A stretch of DNA of 64,000 bases. Source: an uncultured Clostridia bacterium. Lineage in GTDB: Bacteria; Bacillota; Clostridia; Oscillospirales; Oscillospiraceae. The stretch is taken from positions 1-64,000 of the forward strand of contig CAMVTO010000004.1 of assembly GCA_947170435.1 (NCBI GenBank), written 5' to 3'. Shown here in pieces: positions 43,552 through 51,949 of this stretch (position 1 is the first letter of the stretch; each line of letters begins with the position of its first letter). The notes under the pieces are model-generated. The model had not been told where the DNA came from and did not search any database. It saw only the letters and a list, made by a program, of their open reading frames with translations. The translations under genes and the position numbers were made by a program.

Positions 43552-44339
43552 CCAAGATCCTGATTGTGGATGACGAACAGTTTGAGCGTGAGCTTTTGGA
43601 GCAGATTATTGCCGAACGCTTTGCCGGCGAGGCGCAGACCCGCTTCGCTGAGAATGGGCGTCAGGCGGTGGAGACCGCGTCGCTTTGGAACGCGGATATC
43701 ATCCTGATGGACATACAGATGCCCGGCATCGACGGGATCGACGCGGGGAAACGCATCCTCGCCCAGCAGCCGAACTGCAAGCTCATCTTCATCACGGCAC
43801 ACAGCCTGTTCTCCTACGCCTATGAGGCGGTGAAAATGGGCGCCTGCGACTACATCCTCAAGCCGGTCAACGCGGACGACGTGGAGAGATCCATCCGCCG
43901 CAGCATGGAGCAGACGGAGACCACGCGCCAGTTGGAAGCGATGGCGCCGGTGGCGGGCGACCTGTCGGAATCGTCGTCATACGACAAAACGACGCTGCTG
44001 ATGAACAACGTCAAGCAGTACCTCCAGCACAACTACATGTTATATGGGGTCAGCCTCGATTCCATCAGCGACATCCTCAACATCAACTCGTCCTACTTCT
44101 CCGTGCTGTTCAAAAAGCACTTCGGCGTCAACTTTGTGGACTATCTGACGGAGCTTCGCATGAACGCGGCGAAGGATCTGCTCAAAGACCCGTTTCTCGC
44201 CGCCGCGGACGTGGCGGGTATGGTGGGCTATGAAAGCCCCAACTACTTTACCCGCGCGTTTAAGAAGAACACCGGCATGACGCCCACCGAATACCGCCGC
44301 AGCCTGAGTGCGGCGCGCAAAGAAGGCGGTCAGTCATGA
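43548..44339 (+). CDS. Response regulator, YesN type (REC + AraC HTH)
   Basis: 263 aa starting at GTG 43548. The receiver has ILIVDDEQFERELL and the phospho-Asp in ILMDIQMPGIDG (about 54), with IFITAHS and YILKPVNADD further on. Residues about 160-260 form an AraC double HTH (SISDILNINSSYFSVLFKKH; VAGMVGYESPNYFTRAFKKN). It is cotranscribed with the kinase and overlaps the DctP-like gene (ATGA). AraC-type regulators bind direct repeats. The pair at 45373 and 45416 upstream of dctP is the likely target. Confidence 0.93.
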   Translation: MTKILIVDDEQFERELLEQIIAERFAGEAQTRFAENGRQAVETASLWNADIILMDIQMPGIDGIDAGKRILAQQPNCKLIFITAHSLFSYAYEAVKMGACDYILKPVNADDVERSIRRSMEQTETTRQLEAMAPVAGDLSESSSYDKTTLLMNNVKQYLQHNYMLYGVSLDSISDILNINSSYFSVLFKKHFGVNFVDYLTELRMNAAKDLLKDPFLAAADVAGMVGYESPNYFTRAFKKNTGMTPTEYRRSLSAARKEGGQS

Positions 44340-45328
44340 GAAAAAAACTTTTCCTCGTGCTGCTGTGCGCCTTGCTGCTGTGCGGCTGCGCGGGCAGGGA
44401 GGAGGTCGACGTCCCGGAGCTGATCCTGCGCTACGCCGACAACCAGCCGGAGGGCTACCCGACCACGCTGGCGGCGCACTATTTCGCGGATCTGGTGGAG
44501 GAGGAAACCGACGGGCGCATCCGCATCCGCGTGTTTGCGGATGGAGAGCTGGGCGACGAGATCAGCGTTTACCAGCAGGTACAGTTCGGCGGCATCGACT
44601 TTGCCCGCATTTCTGTCGGCACGTTGGGGGAGTTTCTGCCGGAGTCCGATGTTTTGCAGCTTCCGTACCTGTTCACGGACGCGGAGCACATGTGGCGCGT
44701 ACTGGACGGTGAGATCGGGGACGAGTTCCTGAGCAAGATCGAGAGCACCGGCGTACACGGCCTGAGTTGGTTTGACGCCGGTGCGCGGAACATCTACACG
44801 CGCACCCCGGTCCACACATTGGAGGATCTCTCCGGCATGACCATCCGCGTCCAGGAGTCTGACTTCATGAGCCGTCTGGTGGAGCTTTGGGGCGCAACGC
44901 CGGTGCAGATCCCGTACAGCGGTGTGTACTCCGCGCTGCAAACTGGGAAGATCGACGGCGCGGAGAACAACTGGCCCAGCTATGAGTCCTCCGGACACTT
45001 TACCGTCGCGCCGTACTATCTGCTGGATCAGCATTTCCGCCTGCCAGAGATCCAGTTCGCCGGCGAGATCGCCATGGAAAAGGTGCGCGCGGTGGACGAG
45101 AGCTATGTGGACGTCATTCTGCGCTGCGCGAAGGAGTCCGCGCGCTATGAGCGCGAGCTGTGGCAGGAGCGGGAGGCCGCGTCGGAGGAACTGATCCGCA
45201 GCCACGGCTGCGTGGTGACGGAGCTCAGCCCCGCCGAGCAAAAGAAGTTCCGCGACGCCGTACAGCCGATGTACGAGGGCTACGGCCCGGAGATGCGGGA
45301 CTTGATCGAACGGATCCGGAACAGCTGA
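44336..45328 (+). CDS. DctP-like TRAP solute-binding lipoprotein coupled to the two-component system
   Basis: 330 aa. Signal peptide with lipobox LLLCGC, then the TRAP binding-protein core: DNQPEGYPTTLAAHYFADLV, the IRVQESDFMSRLVELWGATP segment with the conserved Arg that grips the carboxylate, and YSGVYSALQTGKIDGAENN. It starts inside the stop of the regulator gene (ATGA) and is separated from the transporter genes by 219 nt of regulatory DNA. A second DctP gene lies next to dctQM. I infer that this one serves sensing (ligand shown to the kinase) while the other feeds transport. Confidence 0.88.
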   Translation: MRKKLFLVLLCALLLCGCAGREEVDVPELILRYADNQPEGYPTTLAAHYFADLVEEETDGRIRIRVFADGELGDEISVYQQVQFGGIDFARISVGTLGEFLPESDVLQLPYLFTDAEHMWRVLDGEIGDEFLSKIESTGVHGLSWFDAGARNIYTRTPVHTLEDLSGMTIRVQESDFMSRLVELWGATPVQIPYSGVYSALQTGKIDGAENNWPSYESSGHFTVAPYYLLDQHFRLPEIQFAGEIAMEKVRAVDESYVDVILRCAKESARYERELWQEREAASEELIRSHGCVVTELSPAEQKKFRDAVQPMYEGYGPEMRDLIERIRNS

Positions 45329-45372
45329 AAGCGTGTCGCGCGGAAGCGTGCGGCGCGCTTTCATATTTTTTG

Positions 45373-45434
45373 GATTGATAGCACATTTTTTGACCGGAAA
45401 TGTTCAAAAATTTTTGATTGACAGCACATTTTTT
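45373..45434. promoter_or_regulatory. Two 19-bp direct repeats, likely regulator binding sites
   Basis: GATTGATAGCACATTTTTT (45373-45391) and GATTGACAGCACATTTTTT (45416-45434) differ at one base and start 43 bp apart, about four helical turns, on the same face. The second ends 8 bp before the -35 of the dctP promoter. Spacing, orientation and position are those of sites for an AraC-type activator such as the YesN-like regulator. Confidence 0.7.
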
Positions 45435-45442
45435 CAGTCCGC

Positions 45443-45471
45443 TTGCAAGTAAATACCCCTATTTGTTATAG
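45443..45471 (+). promoter_or_regulatory. Promoter of the TRAP-uxu operon
   Basis: TTGCAA (45443-45448) and TTATAG (45466-45471) have a 17-bp spacer. Both hexamers are off consensus, as is common for activator-dependent promoters. The leader is about 70 nt. Confidence 0.65.
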
Positions 45472-45547
45472 TCGCTTTCGACAGAGGAAACCTATATGGT
45501 CTGCTCGAAATTAGTCAAAAGGACAAACAAAACAGGAGGATTCGATC

Positions 45548-46639
45548 ATGAAGAAAGCGCTTTCCCTTGTGCTTGCTCTGGTGATGGTCTTTGCCCTCGT
45601 CGCTTGCGGCGGCAGCAGCACCGGCAGCAGCTCCGACAACGGCACCGCCGCTGAGGCCGGCACGCCCGCTGTCACGCCCGACGCGGCGAACACCGACACC
45701 AGCAACGTTGCCAACGACCCCCATGTGACCCTGGTTTACGCTGAGGTCAACCCCCTCGACACCATTGTCGGCCAGACCGGCACCGCTTTTAAGGAGAAGG
45801 TCGAAGAACTCTCCGGCGGCAGCATCACCATCGACATCCAGGCCGGCGGCGTCCTCGGCTCCGAGAACGACGTGCTGGACTCCATGGTTGGCGGCTCCAA
45901 CTCCATCGACATCTCCCGTATCTCCGCGTTCGCGCTGACGAGCTACGGCGCCAAGAAGTCCATGCTGCTCTCCATCCCCTACACCTTCGTCAGCCGTGAG
46001 CATTGGTGGAACTTCGCCAACAGCGATCTCGCTCCCGAGTTCCTCAACGAGCCCCAGGAGATCGGCCTGCCCCTGCGCGGCATCTTCTACGGCGAGGAGG
46101 GCTTCCGTCACTTCTTCACCAAGCCCGAGGTCAAGAGCATGGAGGACCTCAAGGGCCTCAAGCTCCGCGTGTCCAACGACCCCGTCATGAACGGCATGGT
46201 CGAGGGCCTCGGCGCCTCCCCGACGGTCGTCTCCTTCGGCGAGCTCTACAGCGCGCTCCAGACCGGCGTTGTCGACGGTGCTGAGCAGCCCATCGCCAAC
46301 TACAAGTCCAACGCCTTCGACGAGGTCGCCCCGAACCTGATCCTCGACGGCCACACCCTGGGCGCTATCCAGGTCGTCATCACCGACTCCGGCTGGAACA
46401 AGCTGACCCCGGCGCAGCAGGCCGTCCTCTATGAGGCGGGCAAGTATGCGCAGGACTTCAACGCTCAGATCTCCGAGGAGGCTGAGAACGAGGTTCTCGA
46501 CGCGCTCAAGGCCGGCGGCTGCAACGTCGTTGAGGTCACCGACAAGGCGGCTTGGGCTGAGGCTTGCGCCGACGTCATCAGCGCCAACACCGCTGACCAG
46601 GCCGAGCTGTATCAGCAGATCCTCGACCTCGCCAAGTAA
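45548..46639 (+). CDS. dctP: TRAP transporter solute-binding protein DctP
   Basis: 363 aa after ACAGGAGGA. Lipoprotein signal LVACGGSS, then a low-complexity Ser/Ala/Thr linker and the binding domain. TIVGQTGTAFKEKVEELSGG and QAGGVLGSENDVLDSMVGGS are the first lobe. LKGLKLRVSNDPVMNGMVEG has the carboxylate-binding Arg, and FGELYSALQTGVVDGAEQPI the hinge motif. With dctQ and dctM it forms a TRAP system driven by the ion gradient. Adjacent uxuA and uxuB make glucuronate, galacturonate or a related uronate the likely substrate. A hairpin after the gene should give more binding protein than permease. Confidence 0.95.
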   Translation: MKKALSLVLALVMVFALVACGGSSTGSSSDNGTAAEAGTPAVTPDAANTDTSNVANDPHVTLVYAEVNPLDTIVGQTGTAFKEKVEELSGGSITIDIQAGGVLGSENDVLDSMVGGSNSIDISRISAFALTSYGAKKSMLLSIPYTFVSREHWWNFANSDLAPEFLNEPQEIGLPLRGIFYGEEGFRHFFTKPEVKSMEDLKGLKLRVSNDPVMNGMVEGLGASPTVVSFGELYSALQTGVVDGAEQPIANYKSNAFDEVAPNLILDGHTLGAIQVVITDSGWNKLTPAQQAVLYEAGKYAQDFNAQISEEAENEVLDALKAGGCNVVEVTDKAAWAEACADVISANTADQAELYQQILDLAK

Positions 46640-46670
46640 TCACAGTGATTTGATACGCGATGTCCACAAG

Positions 46671-46705
46671 GAGGGCACGGGCTTGCCCGTGCCCTCCTCA
46701 TTTTC
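46671..46705 (+). terminator. Intra-operon hairpin between dctP and dctQ
   Basis: GGAGGGCACGGGC (46671-46683) pairs perfectly with GCCCGTGCCCTCC (46686-46698), followed by a weak T-run (TCATTTTC). It is likely a partial terminator that raises the dctP share of transcripts. Confidence 0.75.
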
Positions 46706-46734
46706 AGAATTAAGAACGTGTTAAGGAGAAAATC

Positions 46735-47274
46735 ATGCCTAAAATCTTTACCACACTGGATAAGATCAAGCCGGCATACGACGTGACGTATAAAGTGGTG
46801 CTCGTGATCTGCAAGGTTTTCCTCATTGCGGATATTCTCATCACCTCCTACGCCGTCGCCGGACGTCTGCTGCACCAGTGGATCCCGTTTCTGACCGACC
46901 CGTCCTGGACGGAGGAGGTCGTGCTGACCCTCATGAGCTATATGGCGGTGCTCTCCGCGGCACTGTCCATCCGCCGCGGCGCGCACATCCGCATGACCGC
47001 GTTTGACCGCTATCTCTCCCCGAAGCTGCTCAAGGTGCTGGACGTCATCGCCGATGTCGCGGTGATGGCGCTGGGCGTCATCATGCTGGTGGAGGGCTGG
47101 AAGTACTGCACGACCCTCGGCGGCCGCGGCACCTACATCTCCATGCCATGGCTCTCCCGCTTCTGGATGTATCTGCCGGTGCCTGTGGCGGGCGTCGCGA
47201 TGATCGTCTTCGAGCTGGAGGCGACCTACAACCACATCAAATCGTTCTTTGTCAAGGAGGGTGAAGCGGCATGA
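46735..47274 (+). CDS. dctQ: TRAP transporter small permease DctQ
   Basis: 179 aa with four membrane helices, the usual DctQ topology. TEEVVLTLMSYMAVLSAALS with IRRGAHIRMTAF is the family signature (W-x-EE and RRGxHI). ATG follows AAGGAGAAAATC. It overlaps dctM by ATGA, so both membrane subunits are translated together. Confidence 0.93.
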   Translation: MPKIFTTLDKIKPAYDVTYKVVLVICKVFLIADILITSYAVAGRLLHQWIPFLTDPSWTEEVVLTLMSYMAVLSAALSIRRGAHIRMTAFDRYLSPKLLKVLDVIADVAVMALGVIMLVEGWKYCTTLGGRGTYISMPWLSRFWMYLPVPVAGVAMIVFELEATYNHIKSFFVKEGEAA

Positions 47275-48590
47275 GCGTACAGACTTTGGCGATTATCGTC
47301 CTGTTGGGCTCCTTTTTCCTGATGGTTTTCCTGCGTTTCCCCATTGCCTATGCCGTGGGTCTTTCTTCCGTGTTCTGCCTGTTGGTGCAGGGCAACAGCC
47401 TCACCGAGGTCTGCCGCCTGATGGTCAAGGGCATCAGCTCATTTTCGCTGATGGCGGTGCCGTTCTTCATCACCATGGGCGTACTGATGGGCACGGGCGG
47501 CATCTCCGATAAGCTCATCGCACTGGCGAACGCGCTTGTGGGCTGGATGCGCGGCGGCCTCGCCATGGTCAACATCGTGGCGTCCTACTTCTTCGGCGGC
47601 ATCTCCGGCTCCGCATCGGCGGACACCGCGTCCCTCGGCTCCATCCTCATCCCGATGATGGTCGACCAGGGCTATGACGACGACTTCTCCACCGCCGTCA
47701 CCATCACCTCCTCCTGCGAGGGTCTGCTGGTTCCGCCGAGCCACAACATGGTCATCTATGCCATGACCGCGGGCGGCATCTCCGTGGGCGCGCTGTTCCT
47801 GGCGGGCTACCTGCCCGGCGCGCTGCTGGCGGTGTCCCTGATGGTCGGCTCCTACATCATCTCCGTCAAGCGCAATTACCCCAAGGGTGAAAAGTTCAGC
47901 CTCAAGAACTTCTTTAAGCAGCTGCTCACCTCCTTCTGGGCGCTGGCGGCTGTCATCATCGTGGTCGTGGGCGTCGTCGGCGGTATGTTCACCGCCACCG
48001 AGTCCGCCGCCATCGCGGTCATCTACTCGCTGCTGGTGTCCGTGTTCATCTACAAGGGCCTCGACTGGAAGGGCGTGTGGCACGCGCTGGACGAGTGCGT
48101 CAATACGCTCTCCATCGTGCTGATCCTGATCGCCACCTCAGCCGTGTTCGGCAACTGCCTCACGATGCTGCACGTGCCCGATCTCGCCGCCAAGGCGATC
48201 ATCGGCATCACGGACAACCGCTTCGTGCTTATCATCCTCATCAACGTCATCCTGCTGGTGCTGGGCTGCATCATGGACATGGCGCCGATCATTCTGATCG
48301 CGACTCCGATCCTGCTCCCGATCGCCACGCAGTACTGCGGCCTTGATCCCGTTCAGTTCGGCATCATGGTGGTGCTCAACTGCGGCATCGGCCTGCTGAC
48401 CCCGCCGGTCGGCGCGGTGCTGTTCATCGGCTCCGCCGTCGGCAAGTGCCCGATGGAGAAGGTCGTCAAGGCGACGCTGCCGTTCTACCTGTGCATGATC
48501 ATTACGCTGCTGCTGATCTCCTTCCTCCCCGACATCAGCCTGCTGCTGCCGAAGGTCTGGGGCGGCTATGTACCCGTGCTTGGCGGCTAA
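47271..48590 (+). CDS. dctM: TRAP transporter large permease DctM
   Basis: 439 aa with about twelve membrane helices. AVPFFITMGVLMGTGGISDK and FGGISGSASADTASLGSILI are the conserved transport-domain motifs, repeated in the second half as LLTPPVGAVLFIGSAVGKCP. It carries the ion-coupled transport path and docks the DctP protein. It is followed after 21 nt by uxuA in the same operon. Confidence 0.95.
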   Translation: MSVQTLAIIVLLGSFFLMVFLRFPIAYAVGLSSVFCLLVQGNSLTEVCRLMVKGISSFSLMAVPFFITMGVLMGTGGISDKLIALANALVGWMRGGLAMVNIVASYFFGGISGSASADTASLGSILIPMMVDQGYDDDFSTAVTITSSCEGLLVPPSHNMVIYAMTAGGISVGALFLAGYLPGALLAVSLMVGSYIISVKRNYPKGEKFSLKNFFKQLLTSFWALAAVIIVVVGVVGGMFTATESAAIAVIYSLLVSVFIYKGLDWKGVWHALDECVNTLSIVLILIATSAVFGNCLTMLHVPDLAAKAIIGITDNRFVLIILINVILLVLGCIMDMAPIILIATPILLPIATQYCGLDPVQFGIMVVLNCGIGLLTPPVGAVLFIGSAVGKCPMEKVVKATLPFYLCMIITLLLISFLPDISLLLPKVWGGYVPVLGG

Positions 48591-48611
48591 ACTGGAAAGG
48601 AGCTTCCCACT

Positions 48612-49688
48612 ATGAAAATGACGTTCCGCTGGTACGGCTCCAAGAGCGACAGCGTTACGCTTTCGCAGATCAAGCAGATCCCCGGCATGACCGGCATCAT
48701 GGGCTTTCTCGACTACAAGCCCGCGGGCGAGGTCTGGACGGAGGACGAGATCAAGGCGTACATCGACGAGGTACACGCCGCGGGCCTCGAGTGCGAGGTC
48801 ATCGAGTCCGTCAACGTCCACGAGGATATCAAGATGGGTCTCCCGACGCGCGATCGGTACATCGAGAACTACCGTACCACCATCCGCAACCTCGCCAAGT
48901 ACGGCGTCAAGGTCATCGTCTATAACTTCATGCCGGTGTTCGACTGGCTGCGCACCGATCTTGCCCGCGTCATCCCCGAGGACGGCTCCAACAGCCTGTA
49001 CTACGACGAGGCGGAGCTGGGCGATATGGGGCCTGTCGAGCTGGTCAGAAGCACGCTGGAGAACACGAACGGCTTCACGCTGCCCGGCTGGGAGCCGGAA
49101 CGCCTTGCCGAACTGCAGACGACGCTGGAGCGCTACAAGTCCATTTCTCCGGACGACCTGCGCGCGAACTACAAGTATTTCCTCGACGGCATTATCCCGA
49201 CCTGCGAGGAGTGCGGCGTCGTGATGGCGTGCCACCCCGACGATCCCGCGTGGCCGATCTTCGACCTGCCGCGCATTGCGCACTCGCAGGAGGATTTCGA
49301 CAAGATCGTGAAGCTCCACGATTCCCCCAGCAACACCGTCTGCCTCTGCACCGGCTCGCTGGGCTCGAATCCGGACAACGACATCCCCGCCATCATCCGC
49401 CACTTCGGCGAGATGAATCGCATCGGCTGCCTGCATGTGCGCAACGTCAAGTACCTCGGCTACCACAAGTTCCGCGAGGCGGCGCACCTCAGCGAGACCG
49501 GCGACCTCGACCTGTTCGAGATCATGAAGGCGGTCTACGACACTTGCCCCGACACCTACATCCGGCCCGACCACGGCCGCATGATCTGGGGCGAGGTGGG
49601 CCGTCCCGGCTATGGCCTCTATGACCGCGCGCTGGGCGCGACGTATATCAACGGCCTTTGGGAGGCCATCTGCAAGATGAGCAAGTGA
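48612..49688 (+). CDS. uxuA: Mannonate dehydratase UxuA
   Basis: 358 aa, family length. The TIM-barrel enzyme removes water from D-mannonate to give 2-keto-3-deoxygluconate. Visible motifs are [20 protein letters not shown] at the N-terminus, [17 protein letters not shown], the metal-site Cys/His region [26 protein letters not shown] and [29 protein letters not shown] is 8 nt before the ATG. It works with uxuB directly downstream in glucuronate breakdown. Confidence 0.97.
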   Translation: MKMTFRWYGSKSDSVTLSQIKQIPGMTGIMGFLDYKPAGEVWTEDEIKAYIDEVHAAGLECEVIESVNVHEDIKMGLPTRDRYIENYRTTIRNLAKYGVKVIVYNFMPVFDWLRTDLARVIPEDGSNSLYYDEAELGDMGPVELVRSTLENTNGFTLPGWEPERLAELQTTLERYKSISPDDLRANYKYFLDGIIPTCEECGVVMACHPDDPAWPIFDLPRIAHSQEDFDKIVKLHDSPSNTVCLCTGSLGSNPDNDIPAIIRHFGEMNRIGCLHVRNVKYLGYHKFREAAHLSETGDLDLFEIMKAVYDTCPDTYIRPDHGRMIWGEVGRPGYGLYDRALGATYINGLWEAICKMSK

Positions 49689-49697
49689 GGCGAGATC

Positions 49698-51287
49698 ATG
49701 CTGCAACTCAACGATTCCGGCCTGCGCGACGTTGCCGCGTGGCGCGCGGCGGGTTACGCGCTGCCCGGATATGACCGCGCCGCCATGCGCGCCGAAACGA
49801 AGCGTAATCCCCAATGGGTACACTTTGGCGCGGGCAACATCTTCAAAGCGTTTCAGGCGAATTGCGCCCAAAAACTGCTGAACGACGGCTCACTTCAGAC
49901 CGGCATTGTCGCCGTGGAGCGCTCCGACTCGCCGGAGAAGCGCGCGAGCTACGACGCCCACGACAACCTCACCGTACTGGTGACGCTCAAGGCGGACGGC
50001 AGCGTGGAAAAGACCGTGATCGGCAGCATTGCCGAGGTGCGGTATCTGCTCTCCACCGATGGGGCGGAGCTTGCGCGGCTGTATGAGATCTTCACCGCGC
50101 CGTCGCTTCAGATGGTCAGCTTTACCATCACGGAAAAGGGCTATCGCGTGGGCGATGTCTCCGCCGACCTCGCCGCCGGCCCCGGTGAAGCGGCAAGCTA
50201 CTGGGGACGCATCGCGGCGCTGCTCTATGCGCGCTTCAAGGCGGGCAAGCTGCCGCTGGCGATGGTCAGCATGGACAACTGCTCCCAAAACGGCGACAAG
50301 CTCAAGGACGCCGTGATGACCTTTGCCCGCGGCTGGGCGGAGCGCGGTGCGGTACCGCAGGCGTTTGTCGATTATCTGAACATTCGGGTCAGCTTCCCGT
50401 GGAGCATGATCGACAAGATCACCCCCGCGCCGGACGCCTCGGTGGCGGAGCTGCTTAAGGCGGACGGTCTCGACCTCGCGGCGGCGGTGACGGACAGCGG
50501 CACGCACATCGCGCCGTTTGTCAACGCCGAGGAAAGCGAGTATCTGGTGATCGAGGACGCATTTCCTAACGGCAGGCCGCCGCTGGAAAAGACCGGTGTG
50601 CTGTTCACCGACCGCGACACCGTCAGCAAAACGGAGAAGATGAAGGTCACCACCTGCCTTAACCCGCTGCACACGGCGCTCGCCGTCTCCGGCTGCCTGC
50701 TGGGCTACCGGCGCATCTCGGAGGAGATGAAGGACGCCGAGCTGTCGGCGCTGGTGCGCGGCATCGGCTATGACGAGGGCTTGCCCGTCGTCACCGATCC
50801 CGGCGTCATCCGCCCGAAGGAGTTCCTCGATACGGTGGTGAACGTGCGCATTCCGAACCCGTTTTTGCCGGATACGCCGCAGCGCATTGCGACGGACACC
50901 TCGCAGAAGGTGCCGATCCGCTTCGGCGAGACGATCAAAAGCTACGCCGAGCGGCCTGACCTTGATCCGAACGATCTCACCTGCATCCCGCTTGCCATCG
51001 CGCTCTGGCTGCGCTATCTGCTGGCTGTGGACGACGCGGGCAACGCCTTTGCGTGCAGCCCCGACCCGATGCTGGAAACGCTGCAAGCGCAGCTTGCCGG
51101 CGTGAAGCTGGGCGAACCGGACAGTGCGTCTGATGCGGCGCTCGCGCCAATCCTCTCAAACGCGGCGATTTTCGGCGTCGATCTCGTTGAGGTCGGCCTC
51201 GCGCCGAAGATCGGCAGTATGCTGCGCGAGCTGCTCACGGGCACGGGAGCCGTGCGCGCGACGCTCAAAAAGTATCTGAACCATTGA
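49698..51287 (+). CDS. uxuB: Fructuronate reductase UxuB (mannitol dehydrogenase family)
   Basis: 529 aa. The N-terminal NAD-binding part has VHFGAGNIFKAFQANCAQKL and VAVERSDSPEKRASYDAHDN. The catalytic part has the Lys-Asn-His type block KVTTCLNPLHTALAVSGCLL and IRPKEFLDTVVNVRIPNPFL. It reduces D-fructuronate to D-mannonate (or a related keto-uronate), the step before UxuA. It starts 9 nt after uxuA, and the operon unit ends in a strong terminator. Confidence 0.95.
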   Translation: MLQLNDSGLRDVAAWRAAGYALPGYDRAAMRAETKRNPQWVHFGAGNIFKAFQANCAQKLLNDGSLQTGIVAVERSDSPEKRASYDAHDNLTVLVTLKADGSVEKTVIGSIAEVRYLLSTDGAELARLYEIFTAPSLQMVSFTITEKGYRVGDVSADLAAGPGEAASYWGRIAALLYARFKAGKLPLAMVSMDNCSQNGDKLKDAVMTFARGWAERGAVPQAFVDYLNIRVSFPWSMIDKITPAPDASVAELLKADGLDLAAAVTDSGTHIAPFVNAEESEYLVIEDAFPNGRPPLEKTGVLFTDRDTVSKTEKMKVTTCLNPLHTALAVSGCLLGYRRISEEMKDAELSALVRGIGYDEGLPVVTDPGVIRPKEFLDTVVNVRIPNPFLPDTPQRIATDTSQKVPIRFGETIKSYAERPDLDPNDLTCIPLAIALWLRYLLAVDDAGNAFACSPDPMLETLQAQLAGVKLGEPDSASDAALAPILSNAAIFGVDLVEVGLAPKIGSMLRELLTGTGAVRATLKKYLNH

Positions 51288-51322
51288 AAAAATGGGATGC
51301 GGATTCCCGCATCCCATTTTCC
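51288..51322 (+). terminator. Rho-independent terminator after uxuB
   Basis: AAAATGGGATGCGG pairs perfectly with CCGCATCCCATTTT. The cupin gene downstream starts 20 nt later, so read-through may feed it. Confidence 0.85.
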
Positions 51323-51340
51323 ATCGAAAGGAGCTTTGTT

Positions 51341-51688
51341 ATGAAGATTCCCGAAAAGCACCAGCGCTGGGTGTCCTATGCCGACACGCTGCCGCAGAGC
51401 GGCGGCGAGAACGTGAAGCGCCGCATCCTCGCCTACACCGACGGCCTGATGTGCGTGGAGAATACGTTTGAGACCGGCGCGATCGGCGCCCTGCACTCCC
51501 ATCCGCACACGCAGATCACCTATGTCGTTTCCGGCAAGTTTGAGTTCACCATTGACGGCGAGACGCGCATCGTCACGGCAGGGGATACCCTGCTCAAGGA
51601 GGACGGCGTCGTCCACGGCTGCACCTGTCTGGAAGCGGGGAAGCTGCTGGATATTTTTCATCCCATGCGGGAGGATTTTCTGAAATAA
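51341..51688 (+). CDS. Cupin domain protein, KdgF-like
   Basis: 115 aa from ATG 51341 after GAAAGGAGC. A single cupin barrel: GALHSHPHTQITYVVSGKFE holds the His-His-Gln metal ligands, and DGVVHGCTCLEAGKLLDIFH the last His. In size and motif it matches KdgF, which opens unsaturated uronate rings before they enter the ketodeoxy-uronate route. Position after uxuAB supports a uronate role. The KdgF activity itself is inference, since small cupins look alike. Confidence 0.75.
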   Translation: MKIPEKHQRWVSYADTLPQSGGENVKRRILAYTDGLMCVENTFETGAIGALHSHPHTQITYVVSGKFEFTIDGETRIVTAGDTLLKEDGVVHGCTCLEAGKLLDIFHPMREDFLK

Positions 51689-51715
51689 GATGGTTTTTGA
51701 TAAAAACCGTCCTTC

Positions 51716-51790
51716 AAATACGTCACCTTCGAGGTCAAGGGCGGCGAGCGATTGGAGTTCGCCGTCCCCGGCACGGAGTGCGGGCAGGTT
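51716..51790 (+). pseudogene. Fragment resembling the end of a DUF2500 protein
   Basis: The frame reads KYVTFEVKGGERLEFAVPGT then ECGQ, the typical last strand pair of DUF2500 proteins, with no start and no upstream half. The rest of 51689-51949 holds no gene. It seems to be a decayed gene between the uronate and molybdenum loci. Confidence 0.4.
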
Positions 51791-51876
51791 GAATTTGACG
51801 ATGATCAGCGATTTGTCAACTTTTTTATGCGCGGATCAGATGGCCGCTCAGCGGCTCGACAGCGCAAATGTTGAAC

Positions 51877-51905
51877 TTGACGGCTGCGCGTTCCTGCGGT
51901 ACAGT
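51877..51905 (+). promoter_or_regulatory. Probable promoter of the MBL-rubredoxin gene
   Basis: TTGACG (51877-51882) and TACAGT (51900-51905) are 17 bp apart, about 45 nt before the GTG start. Confidence 0.55.
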
Positions 51906-51949
51906 AGTATCATCTGTTGAGGAAAAATGCAATGATAAGGAGGAAAGCT

